Origin: Acidobacteria bacterium RIFCSPLOWO2_12_FULL_68_19
GTDB lineage: Bacteria > Acidobacteriota > Vicinamibacteria > Vicinamibacterales > UBA2999
NCBI GenBank assembly: GCA_001767525.1
Contig: MELF01000046.1
Location: 62,001-126,000, forward strand
Length of the DNA: 64,000 nt
Direction: 5' to 3'
Shown: positions 1 to 7,352 of the stretch, piece after piece
Layout: each line of letters starts with the position of its first letter
Numbering within the stretch: the stretch's first letter is position 1
The notes under the pieces: generated by a model
The model's database searches: none
What the model was told of the DNA's origin: nothing
What the model saw: the letters and a program-made list of their open reading frames with translations, nothing else
Made by a program: the position numbers and the translations under genes

Positions 1-2
1 GC

Positions 3-674
3 CGCTGGGCCGCGCAGCGCCATCTGCCGCGCGTGGAGGGCCACCGGGCGGGCATCGACGCGGTGCGCGACACCGTCGAGACGGGCGCCCGCCTCGGCCT
101 CGAGGTGCTGACGCTCTACGCGTTCTCGGTCGAGAACTGGAAGCGACCGGCGTCCGAGATCAGCACGCTCATGCTCCTGCTCAAGCGGTATCTCCGCTCG
201 GAGCTGAACACGCTGCTGACCAACAACATCCGCTTCCGCGTGATCGGACGGATGGAGGATCTGGCCCCCGACATCCAGGGCGAGCTGAACACCGCGATCG
301 AGCGGACCGCGCAGAGAAGCGGCATGCTCTTCAACGTGGCGCTGAACTATGGCGGGCGCGCGGAAATCGTCGACGCGGCGCGGCGCGCGATCGAGGCGGG
401 CCTCCGTCCCGAAGCGCTCGACGAGGAACGCTTCGCGTCGTTCCTGTACACGGCCGGGCAGCCGGACCCGGATCTGCTGATCCGGACGAGCGGCGAGATG
501 CGCGTGAGCAACTACCTGCTGTGGCAGATCGCCTACGCCGAGATCTACGTGACCGAGACGCTCTGGCCCGATTTTCGCCGCCGGCACCTGCTCGAGGCGA
601 TCCTCGCCTTCCAGAAGCGCGAGCGCCGGTACGGCGGCATCACCCCGGCTCGGGCGGCCATCGGCGCAAAATGA
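3..674 (+). CDS. uppS: Undecaprenyl diphosphate synthase (5' truncated by window edge)
   Basis: Cis-prenyltransferase that condenses isopentenyl diphosphate onto farnesyl diphosphate to make the C55 lipid carrier for peptidoglycan and other wall polymers. The reading frame is open from base 3, where it encodes RWAAQRHLPRVEGHRAG, the family's substrate-binding block that normally follows MDGNGRWA, so only about 20-25 N-terminal residues lie outside the window. The GTG at 33 is internal, not the start. Further family blocks visible are TLYAFSVENWKRP, LNYGGRAEIVDA and, near the end, PDPDLLIRTSGEMRVSNYLLWQ with the RTSGE diphosphate-binding motif. The gene heads a collinear envelope operon with cdsA, dxr and rseP, a common bacterial order. 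Its TGA lies at the edge of a palindromic repeat. Confidence 0.96.
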   Translation, partial: RWAAQRHLPRVEGHRAGIDAVRDTVETGARLGLEVLTLYAFSVENWKRPASEISTLMLLLKRYLRSELNTLLTNNIRFRVIGRMEDLAPDIQGELNTAIERTAQRSGMLFNVALNYGGRAEIVDAARRAIEAGLRPEALDEERFASFLYTAGQPDPDLLIRTSGEMRVSNYLLWQIAYAEIYVTETLWPDFRRRHLLEAILAFQKRERRYGGITPARAAIGAK

Positions 675-720
675 CCCTTCGATTCTCACTCAGGGTCATC
701 CTGAGCGGAGTCGAAGGATG
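671..720. repeat. REP-like palindrome between uppS and cdsA
   Basis: The 43 bases between the uppS stop and the cdsA start are almost entirely an imperfect palindrome. The left arm CCTTCGATTCTCACTCAGG (677-695) pairs with the right arm CCTGAGCGGAGTCGAAGG (700-717). The right arm carries GGAG at 707-710, seven bases before the cdsA ATG, and its distal flank GGATGAC provides that ATG. The motif resembles the dispersed TTCGACTCCGCTCAGGATGAC intergenic repeats I recall from several phyla; that identification is from memory. It could also act as a transcript-processing hairpin. Confidence 0.75.
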
Positions 721-1485
721 ACCCGGCTCCTCAGCGGGGTGGGCCTCGGGGCCGGCGCGCTGGCGGCAATCCTCTTGCTCCCGCCGTTCGCGCTGCGGCT
801 GCTCGCGTGTCTCGTGGCGGTCGTCGCCGCGCGGGAGTACCTCGGCGTGCTGCACCACGACGGGCGCCGCCCGCGAGCCCTCCCGGTGCTGCTGCTCGTC
901 GTGTTGACGTGCTGGTGGATGTCGTCGCCCCTGCCGGGCGATCTCCTCGCGCTGCTGCTCGTCGGCCTCGTGTGGCTGGCGATCGAAGTGCTCTTCCACG
1001 GACTGACGGTCGACCGCGCGGCCGCGCGGTTCCTGGCGCTCTGGTACATCGGGATGCCCCTCGGGATGCTCGCCGCCGTCCAGGCGATCGGCGGCCGGAT
1101 GGCGACGCTCCTGCTCGTCGCGGCCGTCGTGGTCAGCGACTCGGCGCAGTACTACACGGGACGGATGCTCGGCCGTCGGCCCCTCGCGCCGGCCATCAGC
1201 CCGAAGAAGACGGTCGAAGGCGCCGTTGGCGGCGCGCTGTTCACGATGGTCTTCCTGGCGCTGGCGGGCCCGCGGGTGCTTCCGCCGGCCAGTGCGGTCT
1301 CGCTTGCGCTGCTCGGCCTGGCGATTGCCGCCCTCGGCATCTGCGGCGATCTGTTCGAGTCGCGCCTCAAACGGATTGCCGGCGTCAAGGACAGCGCCGC
1401 CCTGATCCCGGGACACGGCGGTATTCTCGACCGCATCGACGCCCTGCTGTTCGCGACGCCTGCGTTCTACCTGTACCTGGTGTGA
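718..1485 (+). CDS. cdsA: Phosphatidate cytidylyltransferase
   Basis: Integral membrane enzyme that makes CDP-diacylglycerol from CTP and phosphatidate, the branch point of phospholipid synthesis. The 255-residue protein is a run of hydrophobic helices ending in the family signature: SRLKRIAGVKDSAALIPGHG followed by GILDRID, containing the K-D and H-G-G/D-R-x-D residues of CTP transferases. SPKKTVEGAVGG lies just before it. It is slightly shorter at the N-terminus than the Escherichia coli enzyme. The ATG and its GGAG ribosome site fall inside the preceding palindromic repeat. The TGA overlaps the GTG of dxr by four bases (GTGA), implying translational coupling. Confidence 0.95.
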   Translation: MTRLLSGVGLGAGALAAILLLPPFALRLLACLVAVVAAREYLGVLHHDGRRPRALPVLLLVVLTCWWMSSPLPGDLLALLLVGLVWLAIEVLFHGLTVDRAAARFLALWYIGMPLGMLAAVQAIGGRMATLLLVAAVVVSDSAQYYTGRMLGRRPLAPAISPKKTVEGAVGGALFTMVFLALAGPRVLPPASAVSLALLGLAIAALGICGDLFESRLKRIAGVKDSAALIPGHGGILDRIDALLFATPAFYLYLV

Positions 1486-2651
1486 AGCGCGTCGCCATTC
1501 TCGGCTCGACCGGCTCCATCGGCCGCAGCGCGCTCGCGGTCGTCGACGCCCATCCGACGCGACTGAAGGTGGTCGCGCTCGCCGCGGGCGACAACGCGGC
1601 GCTCCTCTCCGAGCAGGTGGCGCGCTACGGGCCCGAGGTGGTCGCCATGGCCACCGGCGACGGCGCCGACCGGCTGAAGGCGATCTGCGGCGCGGGAGTG
1701 CCGCCGTCGGTCGGCGTGGGCGCGGCGGGTCTGGTCGGCGTGGCGACGCATCCCTCCGCCGACATCGTCATCTGCGCGTCGGCCGGCACCGCGGGACTCG
1801 AGGCGGTGCTGGCGGCGATCGAGGCCGGCAAGACGGTCGCCCTCGCCAACAAGGAAGTGCTCGTGATGGCCGGGTCCCTCGTGACCCGCGCCGCCGCGCG
1901 GCGCGGCGTCGGCATCCTGCCGGTCGACAGCGAGCACAACGCCATCCATCAGTGCCTGCACGGGCGCCCGCCGAGCGAGATCCGCCGCGTGATTCTCACC
2001 GCCTCGGGCGGCCCGTTCCGCGACTACGATGCCGGCGCCCTCGCGCGGGTGGATCCGGAGGCGGCGCTCCAGCACCCGACGTGGCAGATGGGGCGGAAGA
2101 TCACCATCGACTCGGCCACGCTGATGAACAAGGGCCTGGAGGTGATCGAAGCGCACTGGTTGTTCGGCGTCTCCGCCGACCAGATCGACGTCCTCATCCA
2201 TCCGCAATCGATCGTCCATTCGATGGTGGAGCTCATCGACGGCTCGGTCATCGCGCAGCTTGGCGTCACCGACATGCGGCTGCCGATTCAGTACGCCTGC
2301 TCGTATCCCGAGCGGTGGGGAGGGGCGCTGCCGTCGCTCGACCTGACGCGCGCCGGCCGCCTCGAGTTCCTGCCGCCGTCGCCGGACCGGTTTCCCTGCC
2401 TGGCGCTCGCCTACCGCGCGCTTCGGGCCGAAGGCACCCTCCCCGTGGTGGTCAATGCCGCGAACGAAGTCGCGGTCGACGCGTTCCTGCGGAAGAAGCT
2501 CGCCTTTACGGCCATTCCGCGCGTGATCGAAGAAACCATGAACGCGCACGTCGTGGAAGAGGTGTCGAGCCTGCCGGTGGTGCGGCGCGTAGACAGGTGG
2601 GCGCGGGAGTACGCGGGTGAAATGGCCCGCGAGTTAGAATTGAACAGGTGA
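1482..2651 (+). CDS. dxr: 1-deoxy-D-xylulose 5-phosphate reductoisomerase
   Basis: Second enzyme of the non-mevalonate (MEP) isoprenoid pathway: converts DXP to 2-C-methyl-D-erythritol 4-phosphate using NADPH and a divalent metal. It feeds UppS at the start of the operon. The 389-residue length is normal. Visible features are the NADPH loop GSTGSIG at residues 7-13, NKE near residue 123, the metal-site block LPVDSEHNAI near residue 146, and the flexible-loop region HPTWQMGRKITIDSATLMNK. The frame stays open upstream to 807, but homology begins at GTG 1482 (VKRVAILGSTG), which overlaps the cdsA stop by four bases. The 3' end overlaps rseP by four bases. Confidence 0.97.
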   Translation: MKRVAILGSTGSIGRSALAVVDAHPTRLKVVALAAGDNAALLSEQVARYGPEVVAMATGDGADRLKAICGAGVPPSVGVGAAGLVGVATHPSADIVICASAGTAGLEAVLAAIEAGKTVALANKEVLVMAGSLVTRAAARRGVGILPVDSEHNAIHQCLHGRPPSEIRRVILTASGGPFRDYDAGALARVDPEAALQHPTWQMGRKITIDSATLMNKGLEVIEAHWLFGVSADQIDVLIHPQSIVHSMVELIDGSVIAQLGVTDMRLPIQYACSYPERWGGALPSLDLTRAGRLEFLPPSPDRFPCLALAYRALRAEGTLPVVVNAANEVAVDAFLRKKLAFTAIPRVIEETMNAHVVEEVSSLPVVRRVDRWAREYAGEMARELELNR

Positions 2652-3967
2652 ATACGCTCCTCGCGTTCCTGTTCGTGCTCGGCGTGCTGGTCTTCGTCCA
2701 TGAGTTCGGCCACTTCGTGGCGGCGCGCCGGCTCGGCGTGCGCGTCCTGACGTTTTCCCTGGGGTTCGGTCCCAAGCTCCTGAAGTTCCGCCGGGGCGAC
2801 ACGGAGTACTGCGTCAGCGTCATTCCGCTCGGCGGCTACGTGAAGATGGCGGGCGAAAGTCCGGACGATCCGCGGACCGGCCGCTCCGACGAGTTCCTCT
2901 CGCGCACGAAATGGGAGCGATTCCAGGTTCTGATCATGGGGCCGGTCATGAACATCCTCCTGGCCATCGTCGTGATGGCGATCGTGCTGGCGCAGGGGGC
3001 CGAGGTGCCGATCTACCAGGATCAGCCGCCGGTCGTCGGCGCCGTGATGCCGGGTTCCCCGGCGGAACAGGCGGGGATCGCCAGAGGCGATCGCATCATG
3101 ACGGTGGCCGGCGACCAGGTGGAGACCTGGGAGGACCTGTTCCTGGCCGTTGGAACGCGGGCGAACCGCGATGTGGCGATCACGCTGCTGCGCGACGGCC
3201 AGCCGCAGACAGTGACCGTCCGGCCCACGCCCGAAACCCGGTTCGAAGTCGGCAACATCGGCGTCCTTCCGGATATCAATCCGATTGTGGCGTCGGTGAT
3301 CGCCGGCGAGCCCGCCGAGCGGGCTGGCCTCGAGGGCGGCGACGTGGTGCTCGCGGTCAACGGCGAGCGCATGGTCACGCGGGCGCAACTGATCGAGGCG
3401 ATCTCCCGCAACGGCGGACGCGAGATCGAGATCACCATCGAGCGGGGCGGACAGCAGTTGCGCCTCCAGGCGACCCCGGAGCAGCGCGGCGACCGCGGCA
3501 TGCTCGGGCTCTACGTCACCGAGCCGACGCGGACCTTCCAGCCGGGACCGCTCGAGGCGATCCAGTTGAGCATCGAACGCAACGTCGAGTTCAGCGCGCT
3601 CATCTTCCGGACGCTCGGCGGCCTGCTGGTCGGCGAGACGTCGCCGCGGCAGCTGATGGGCCCGGTGGCGATCGCGCAGCTCTCGGGCGAGTCGGCCCAG
3701 GCGGGCTGGATTGCCCTCTTCACGCTGATGGCCTCCATCAGCCTGAACCTCGGTCTGCTGAACCTGCTCCCGATTCCGGTGCTCGACGGCGGGCACATCT
3801 TCATCATGGCCGTCGAGGGAATCGCCCGGCGCGATTTCAGCATGGCGGTGAAGGAGAAGATGCTCCTCGCCGGCTTCGTCCTGCTGATGATGCTGATGGT
3901 GACCGTCATCTACAACGACCTGACGCGCATCAGCTGGATCGAGCGGCTGATGCCGTGGAGGAACTAG
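2648..3967 (+). CDS. rseP: Site-2 membrane metalloprotease RseP/RasP type
   Basis: Intramembrane zinc protease of the S2P family that cleaves membrane-spanning substrates such as anti-sigma factors or remnant signal peptides. The 439-residue protein has HEFGH at residues 18-22 inside the first hydrophobic segment, two tandem periplasmic PDZ domains (about 110-190 and 200-285, the first containing GSPAEQAGIARGDRI), and the second zinc motif PVLDGGH near residue 379 in a C-terminal membrane helix. It starts with GTG in a GTGA overlap with dxr. The order uppS-cdsA-dxr-rseP is widespread in bacteria. The substrate here cannot be told from sequence; no anti-sigma factor gene lies nearby. Confidence 0.95.
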   Translation: MNTLLAFLFVLGVLVFVHEFGHFVAARRLGVRVLTFSLGFGPKLLKFRRGDTEYCVSVIPLGGYVKMAGESPDDPRTGRSDEFLSRTKWERFQVLIMGPVMNILLAIVVMAIVLAQGAEVPIYQDQPPVVGAVMPGSPAEQAGIARGDRIMTVAGDQVETWEDLFLAVGTRANRDVAITLLRDGQPQTVTVRPTPETRFEVGNIGVLPDINPIVASVIAGEPAERAGLEGGDVVLAVNGERMVTRAQLIEAISRNGGREIEITIERGGQQLRLQATPEQRGDRGMLGLYVTEPTRTFQPGPLEAIQLSIERNVEFSALIFRTLGGLLVGETSPRQLMGPVAIAQLSGESAQAGWIALFTLMASISLNLGLLNLLPIPVLDGGHIFIMAVEGIARRDFSMAVKEKMLLAGFVLLMMLMVTVIYNDLTRISWIERLMPWRN

Positions 3968-4867
3968 ATGCGTCGTACGCAGCAGATGGTGTTGACGGTG
4001 CTGGTCGCAGGGTGCGTCGCCTCGTCCGCCGAGGCCCAGCAGGCGGTCACGCCGGCTGACATCCAGCGGCTCCAGGACAACGTGTATCAGGCGGGCACCG
4101 ACGTCTCGCAGCTCCGCAGCCGCGACGCCGCCCGCGCCACCGAGCTCCAGACCGAGCTCGACGACCTGCGCGATGAAGTGACGTATCTCCGGGTCAAGCT
4201 GCGCAAGGAGGGGTCGCTGGCGCGCAGCGAGTACGCCGACGTGCGCGACCGCATCGAGGCGCTGCGCACGCGCGCCAGGAGCCAGACGCCTGCCGTGGCC
4301 TCGGCCGCGCCGGCCGCCGCTGCCGGCCAGCCCGCCGCGGCCCCGCCGGCCGCTGGCGCTGCGGTTGAGATTCCTTCCGGCGCGGAACTGGACGTCCGGC
4401 TCTCGGGACGCCTGAACTCCGGTACGGCCAACGTGGAGGACCGTTTCGAGGCGACGACGCTCCTCGATTTCACCATCGGCGGCCGCATGGCCGTGCCGGC
4501 CGGGTCGGTCATGCGCGGGGTCGTCACCGACGTCGAGCCCGCGACGCGGACCAATCGGACCGCGCGCCTGACGCTCAGTTTCGACCAGCTCACCGTCAAC
4601 GGACGCGCCTACCCGATCCGCGGCACCGTGACGCTGGCGATTGAAGGAGAGGGGCTCAAGGGCGAGGCCGGACGCATCGGGACCGGCGCCGGCGTCGGCG
4701 CGGTCATCGGCGGGATCCTCGGCGGGTTCCGCGGCGCCCTGGCCGGCATCCTCATCGGCGCCGGCGGGACGATTGCGGCCACCGAGGGGAAGGAAGTGGA
4801 GCTGCCGCAGGGGTCCGTCCTGCGCGTGCGCATCGACTCGCCGGTGCAGATCAACACCGGTCGCTGA
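3968..4867 (+). CDS. Secreted glycine-rich protein of unknown function
   Basis: I do not recognise a named family. The 299-residue product begins with a likely signal peptide (a hydrophobic stretch ending SSAEAQ near residue 24), then a charged segment of about 75 residues with heptad-like spacing that may be coiled coil, an Ala/Pro linker (about 105-130), and a C-terminal domain. That domain has VEIPSGAELDVRLSGRL at its start, a glycine-zipper-like hydrophobic stretch (about 237-268) and a closing LPQGSVLRVRIDSPVQI. This resembles envelope proteins with a repeated beta module around a glycine zipper, but that is inference. The ATG directly abuts the rseP TAG, so it is probably the last gene of the operon. 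Confidence 0.75.
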   Translation: MRRTQQMVLTVLVAGCVASSAEAQQAVTPADIQRLQDNVYQAGTDVSQLRSRDAARATELQTELDDLRDEVTYLRVKLRKEGSLARSEYADVRDRIEALRTRARSQTPAVASAAPAAAAGQPAAAPPAAGAAVEIPSGAELDVRLSGRLNSGTANVEDRFEATTLLDFTIGGRMAVPAGSVMRGVVTDVEPATRTNRTARLTLSFDQLTVNGRAYPIRGTVTLAIEGEGLKGEAGRIGTGAGVGAVIGGILGGFRGALAGILIGAGGTIAATEGKEVELPQGSVLRVRIDSPVQINTGR

Positions 4868-4906
4868 CCCCATCGACCAACACCACTCGAGAGTTACGAC
4901 CGGCGC

Positions 4907-5200
4907 TCAGCCGCGCCGCGAAGCGGCGTCGGCTGCAGCGCCTTGGGCAGCCAATTCCATCAGTCGCCGGAGCGTCGGGTCGGAGATCTCCGCGGAGCGG
5001 AGCATCGGCCAGCATGTTCGCCTTGAGGATGCCCTCGGCCACAGAGCGGCGGGCCAGTTCCGCGGCCGCGGCAGTCAGCCGGACCACCTCGATATTGCCC
5101 GCAGGAACCGCCGCCAGCCCCTCGCCCGCCCGCAGCTTGTGTCGCTGCCGGCGCTTGCGTCCGGGATTCTGTGCGGCTGATTCGATCAGAATGATTCTTG
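4907..5200 (-). pseudogene. Decayed ORF next to attC-like site
   Basis: The 450 bases after the preceding operon hold no intact gene. On the minus strand a protein-like frame (including VVRLTAAAAELARRSVAEG, then ILKANMLAD) runs from about 5200 to about 5010. A plausible continuation, AEISDPTLRRLMELAAQG, lies in another frame and stops at 4907. The two parts read naturally as one protein with a frameshift near 5010. I cannot name the family; the first block faintly resembles the helical part of PIN-type toxins. It follows attC-like site B in array orientation, so it may be a dead gene cassette. Confidence 0.35.
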
Positions 5201-5221
5201 CGTGGAGTGTGTTTCGTCTGA

Positions 5222-5292
5222 CCAGACCGTGCGCGATGAGCCGCGGTGCTCATGATCGCAGCGGCGCCGACGGCTCCATCGCGGGGTTGGGC
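5222..5292 (-). repeat. attC-like site B (degenerate right core)
   Basis: Read on the minus strand: a perfect left core GCCCAAC (consensus RYYYAAC), arm CGCGATGGAGCCG, a loop containing TCGGCGCCGCTG, then arm CGGCTCATCGCG. The left arm has one extra G relative to the right arm, the hallmark extrahelical base of attC sites. The right core should be GTTRRRY but is decayed. The site belongs to the same sequence family as site A at 27114-27183, more than 21 kb away. It lies 28 bases after the mazF stop, the usual place for an attC behind a cassette gene. Confidence 0.7.
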
Positions 5293-5320
5293 GGCCACGC
5301 CGTCACCACCGTGTTGTGAG

Positions 5321-5665
5321 CTATCGTCCAAGGACCACATCGATACTGGCAAGTAACAGCTCGATTTTCGCTCGCGAAAGTTTCCCGACCCGGTCAGTGA
5401 GCAGCACCGTGTCGAGTGCGACGATCTGTGACGCTTTCGCCACCGAGTCCTTGGGAAGGTTTGTGCTTCGAGCCGACAAGCGGACATGACCGGGAGCCTC
5501 CGCCCATTGTAGGTTGCTGGTCAGGGGTAGGCAGACGACCGTCGCGAGTCGACTCCGGTTCAAGGGCTCGCCCTGAACGACCACGACCGGCCGACGAAAT
5601 CCTGGCCCCGACCCGGTCGGCGACGGTAGGCTCGCCCACCAGACCTCACCTTGGGAAATTACCAC
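5321..5665 (-). CDS. mazF: MazF/PemK-type toxin
   Basis: Probable sequence-specific endoribonuclease toxin. The 114-residue protein has the MazF/PemK signatures: VVISQGEVWWASLP at the N-terminus, GFRRPVVVVQGEPLN (the RP-V-V-V-Q core with the conserved Arg), a CLPLTSNL block, and KASQIVALDTVLL near the C-terminus. It starts with GTG 5665, overlapping the antitoxin stop by seven bases, so toxin translation depends on upstream antitoxin translation. The pair is followed in the same orientation by attC-like site B, so it looks like a gene cassette. Confidence 0.88.
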   Translation of the reverse strand: MVISQGEVWWASLPSPTGSGPGFRRPVVVVQGEPLNRSRLATVVCLPLTSNLQWAEAPGHVRLSARSTNLPKDSVAKASQIVALDTVLLTDRVGKLSRAKIELLLASIDVVLGR

Positions 5666-5895
5666 TCGACCCGCTCCAGAACACGCCGACCAGCGGCTGT
5701 GACGAAATCGTCGCGCTCGTCGTTCACCGCCGCGCACACACGATCCATGGCTTCGGTCACTTCGTCCGGCGTGTGCCGCGCCACGTACTCCCGAAGCGCG
5801 GCACTGAACACCTCGCTGCGAGACCGCCGCGCCCGTTTGGCGAGTCGCTCAACCTTCTCGAATACTTCGTCAGGAATAGAGACGGCCGTCTTCAT
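5659..5895 (-). CDS. Ribbon-helix-helix antitoxin partner of MazF
   Basis: Small DNA-binding antitoxin of 78 residues. The N-terminus MKTAVSIPDEVFEKVERLAK is the typical beta-strand plus helix of CopG/MazE9-like ribbon-helix-helix proteins, followed by RRSRSEVFSAALREYVARH, the second helix. The acidic C-terminal tail would wrap the toxin. The ATG at 5895 is preferred over GTG 5913 because the domain starts there. No Shine-Dalgarno is visible, but TATACT (5901-5906) ends five bases before the ATG, so the transcript may be leaderless. Toxin start and antitoxin stop overlap. Confidence 0.85.
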   Translation of the reverse strand: MKTAVSIPDEVFEKVERLAKRARRSRSEVFSAALREYVARHTPDEVTEAMDRVCAAVNDERDDFVTAAGRRVLERVEW

Positions 5896-6004
5896 ACCAG
5901 GAGTATAACTCACGTCCGCTGACCGGCAAGGATGGTGACCTGGCCCCGTTGTCGCATTGCACCGGAATGGGTTCGGGCACGATCATCGAATCGTCCGTGA
6001 TCCG

Positions 6005-6088
6005 TGGGTCCGTTCCAAATGAGCCGCGCGCCGTGGCGACATGATCGCACGGACGGTCAGGCGCGACGGCTCCATTGGGTGGTTCGTT
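6005..6088 (-). repeat. attC-like site C (strongly decayed)
   Basis: On the minus strand the arm AATGGAGCCG is matched downstream by CGGCTCATT, again with one unpaired G in the left arm, as in sites A and B. Both flanking cores have drifted (AACGAAC on the left, nothing close to GTTRRRY on the right). The spacing and arm sequence make kinship with sites A and B likely, but activity is doubtful. It separates the mazEF pair from a truncated toxin on the other strand. Confidence 0.5.
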
Positions 6089-6224
6089 GGGGCGAGTACA
6101 GCAAGGCTTGATGCCCGATGATTGGAAGGCGATGACGACCGTGGGCTCCGGCGTGTATGAGATCCGGATACACACCGCACTCGAACACCGCGTGTGTCAT
6201 GTCGCGAAGTACGAAGACGCCGGG
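6087..6224 (+). pseudogene. Remnant of RelE/Gp49-like toxin
   Basis: A 46-codon stretch encodes LGRVQQGLMPDDWKAMTTVG followed by SGVYEIRI and HVAKYEDAG. This matches the middle of phage-Gp49/HigB-like RelE toxins, in which a DDWKPM-T-VG-GV-EIR block is characteristic (family pattern from memory). The first 25 or so residues and the C-terminal third are missing. The homology begins exactly at the edge of attC-like site C, suggesting that a recombination or deletion at the site removed the 5' end. Nothing suggests the fragment is translated. Confidence 0.6.
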
Positions 6225-6306
6225 TCCACGTCACGCCATCGTCGCGCAACCGGGATCCGCCGCCAATGCTAGGATTGCAAGTCGTCACGCCGTCGAGGAG
6301 GCCTTC

Positions 6307-6870
6307 ATGCCCGATAACGACGCTCGCTCGCGCGAGGAAGAGTACTTTTGGAAGAAGGACCAGGAGCTCATCGAGAAAATGCGCCGCGCGGCCGCTGCCG
6401 AGCAGGCGAAGCGCGACATGGGCGCGAAAGCAGGTCTCGATGATCCTGAGATGATTCAAGAGCTCCAGGCGCTCGGACTCACGACCGACACGGTCGTGCT
6501 GCTTCCGCTGATGCCGCTGGTCCAGATTGCCTGGGCCGAGGGCGGCGTGAGCGACGCCGAGCGGCAGCTGATCGTGAAGCTCGCGCGGTCGCGCGGCATC
6601 GTCGAGGGCAGCGCCGCGGATTGTCAGCTGTCGGCGTGGCTGGCCAGCCGTCCGGACGCGCAGGTGTTCGCGCGCGCGACACGTCTCATTCGCGCGATGC
6701 TGGCCTCGCCGTCGCCGGCGCAAACCGGACTCACGGCCGACGACCTCGTCACGTACTGCGAAAGCATTGCCGCCGCGTCGGGCGGCCTGTTCGGCATGAA
6801 ACGCATTTCGGCCGAGGAGCGTGCGCTGATCTCGACGATTGCCTCCGAGTTGAAAGCACGAGACGCGTAG
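6307..6870 (+). CDS. TerB-like helical protein
   Basis: Product of 187 residues. The N-terminal 45 residues are very charged and alanine-rich (REEEYFWKKDQELIEKMRR), likely a helix. The rest resembles the TerB/DjlA-N helical fold: PLMPLVQIAWAEGGVSDAER matches the family pattern in which acidic residues around the W-A-E-G-x-x-S-x-x-E-R turn may bind metal, and a second acidic helix follows later (ISAEERALISTIASEL). TerB proteins are linked to stress and tellurite responses, but the role here is unknown. The ATG at 6307 follows a strong GAGGAGG site. No partner genes are adjacent; the gene sits in a patch of decayed DNA. Confidence 0.65.
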   Translation: MPDNDARSREEEYFWKKDQELIEKMRRAAAAEQAKRDMGAKAGLDDPEMIQELQALGLTTDTVVLLPLMPLVQIAWAEGGVSDAERQLIVKLARSRGIVEGSAADCQLSAWLASRPDAQVFARATRLIRAMLASPSPAQTGLTADDLVTYCESIAAASGGLFGMKRISAEERALISTIASELKARDA

Positions 6871-6890
6871 GGGCGGAGCTTGCTCCGCTC
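6871..6890 (+). terminator. Hairpin after TerB-like gene
   Basis: GGGCGGAGC and GCTCCGCTC form an inverted repeat with a two- to four-base loop starting directly after the TerB-like stop codon. No T-run follows, so it may be a weak terminator or a dispersed hairpin element. Confidence 0.4.
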
Positions 6891-7052
6891 CCGGCCGACC
6901 AGCGACTGCCAACTGCGGACCACTGCTCACCCCCGGCCACACGGGACTCGATGTTCGAGATTCCGCGATTAAGGGGCGCTTCACGTGTTGTGGCGGCTGT
7001 CCACATCATCCGTAGATAGCGTGGAGCGATCGCCCGTCAACCTGGCCGGCGC

Positions 7053-7303
7053 CTATCGTTGTCGACTTGCCGCGGGCTTCAGGGTTCTGTCGTTGTCGCA
7101 GATGTTCCCGACAAGATCGGTGTCGGGCAGCCGGCGGAACCGGATCGTCTGCGTTCTCCACGTTCGCGAAAACCTGCTGGGTCGTTCACGGTCACCTGCA
7201 CCTGAAGGGTCCCGACGTTCGGTCGTCGAAACCGCTCCGTGGTCAGGAGCGACTCACTGTGTCTGAGGGGCGTCAGGTCGAGCCAGCCCTGGCTGTTGAA
7301 CCC
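7053..7303 (-). pseudogene. Frameshifted remnant of a secreted acidobacterial protein (DUF6152-like C-terminus)
   Basis: Minus-strand translation gives GFNSQGWLDLTPLRHSESLL then TERFRRPNVGTLQVQVTVND, and after a frameshift near 7155 TIRFRRLPDTDLVGNICDND before a stop at 7053. The pattern TERFRRP-x-x-G-x-L then D-P and PDT-(D/E)-L-x-E/G-x-x-C-x-N is the tail of a secreted protein family I recall from Acidobacteria (DUF6152-like; from memory). Only the last 80 or so residues survive, in two frames. The rest of the 6891-7352 interval shows no gene. Confidence 0.55.
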
Positions 7304-7352
7304 GGCCGTCCGCTGTCTTCAGCCGAATCACCGGATCCTCGCCGAGCGTTTG

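Noticed and set aside
5983..6984. Long minus-strand frame over the TerB-like gene and attC C
   Set aside because: No recognisable protein features; it runs antisense to a gene with a strong ribosome site and reads through a decayed recombination site.
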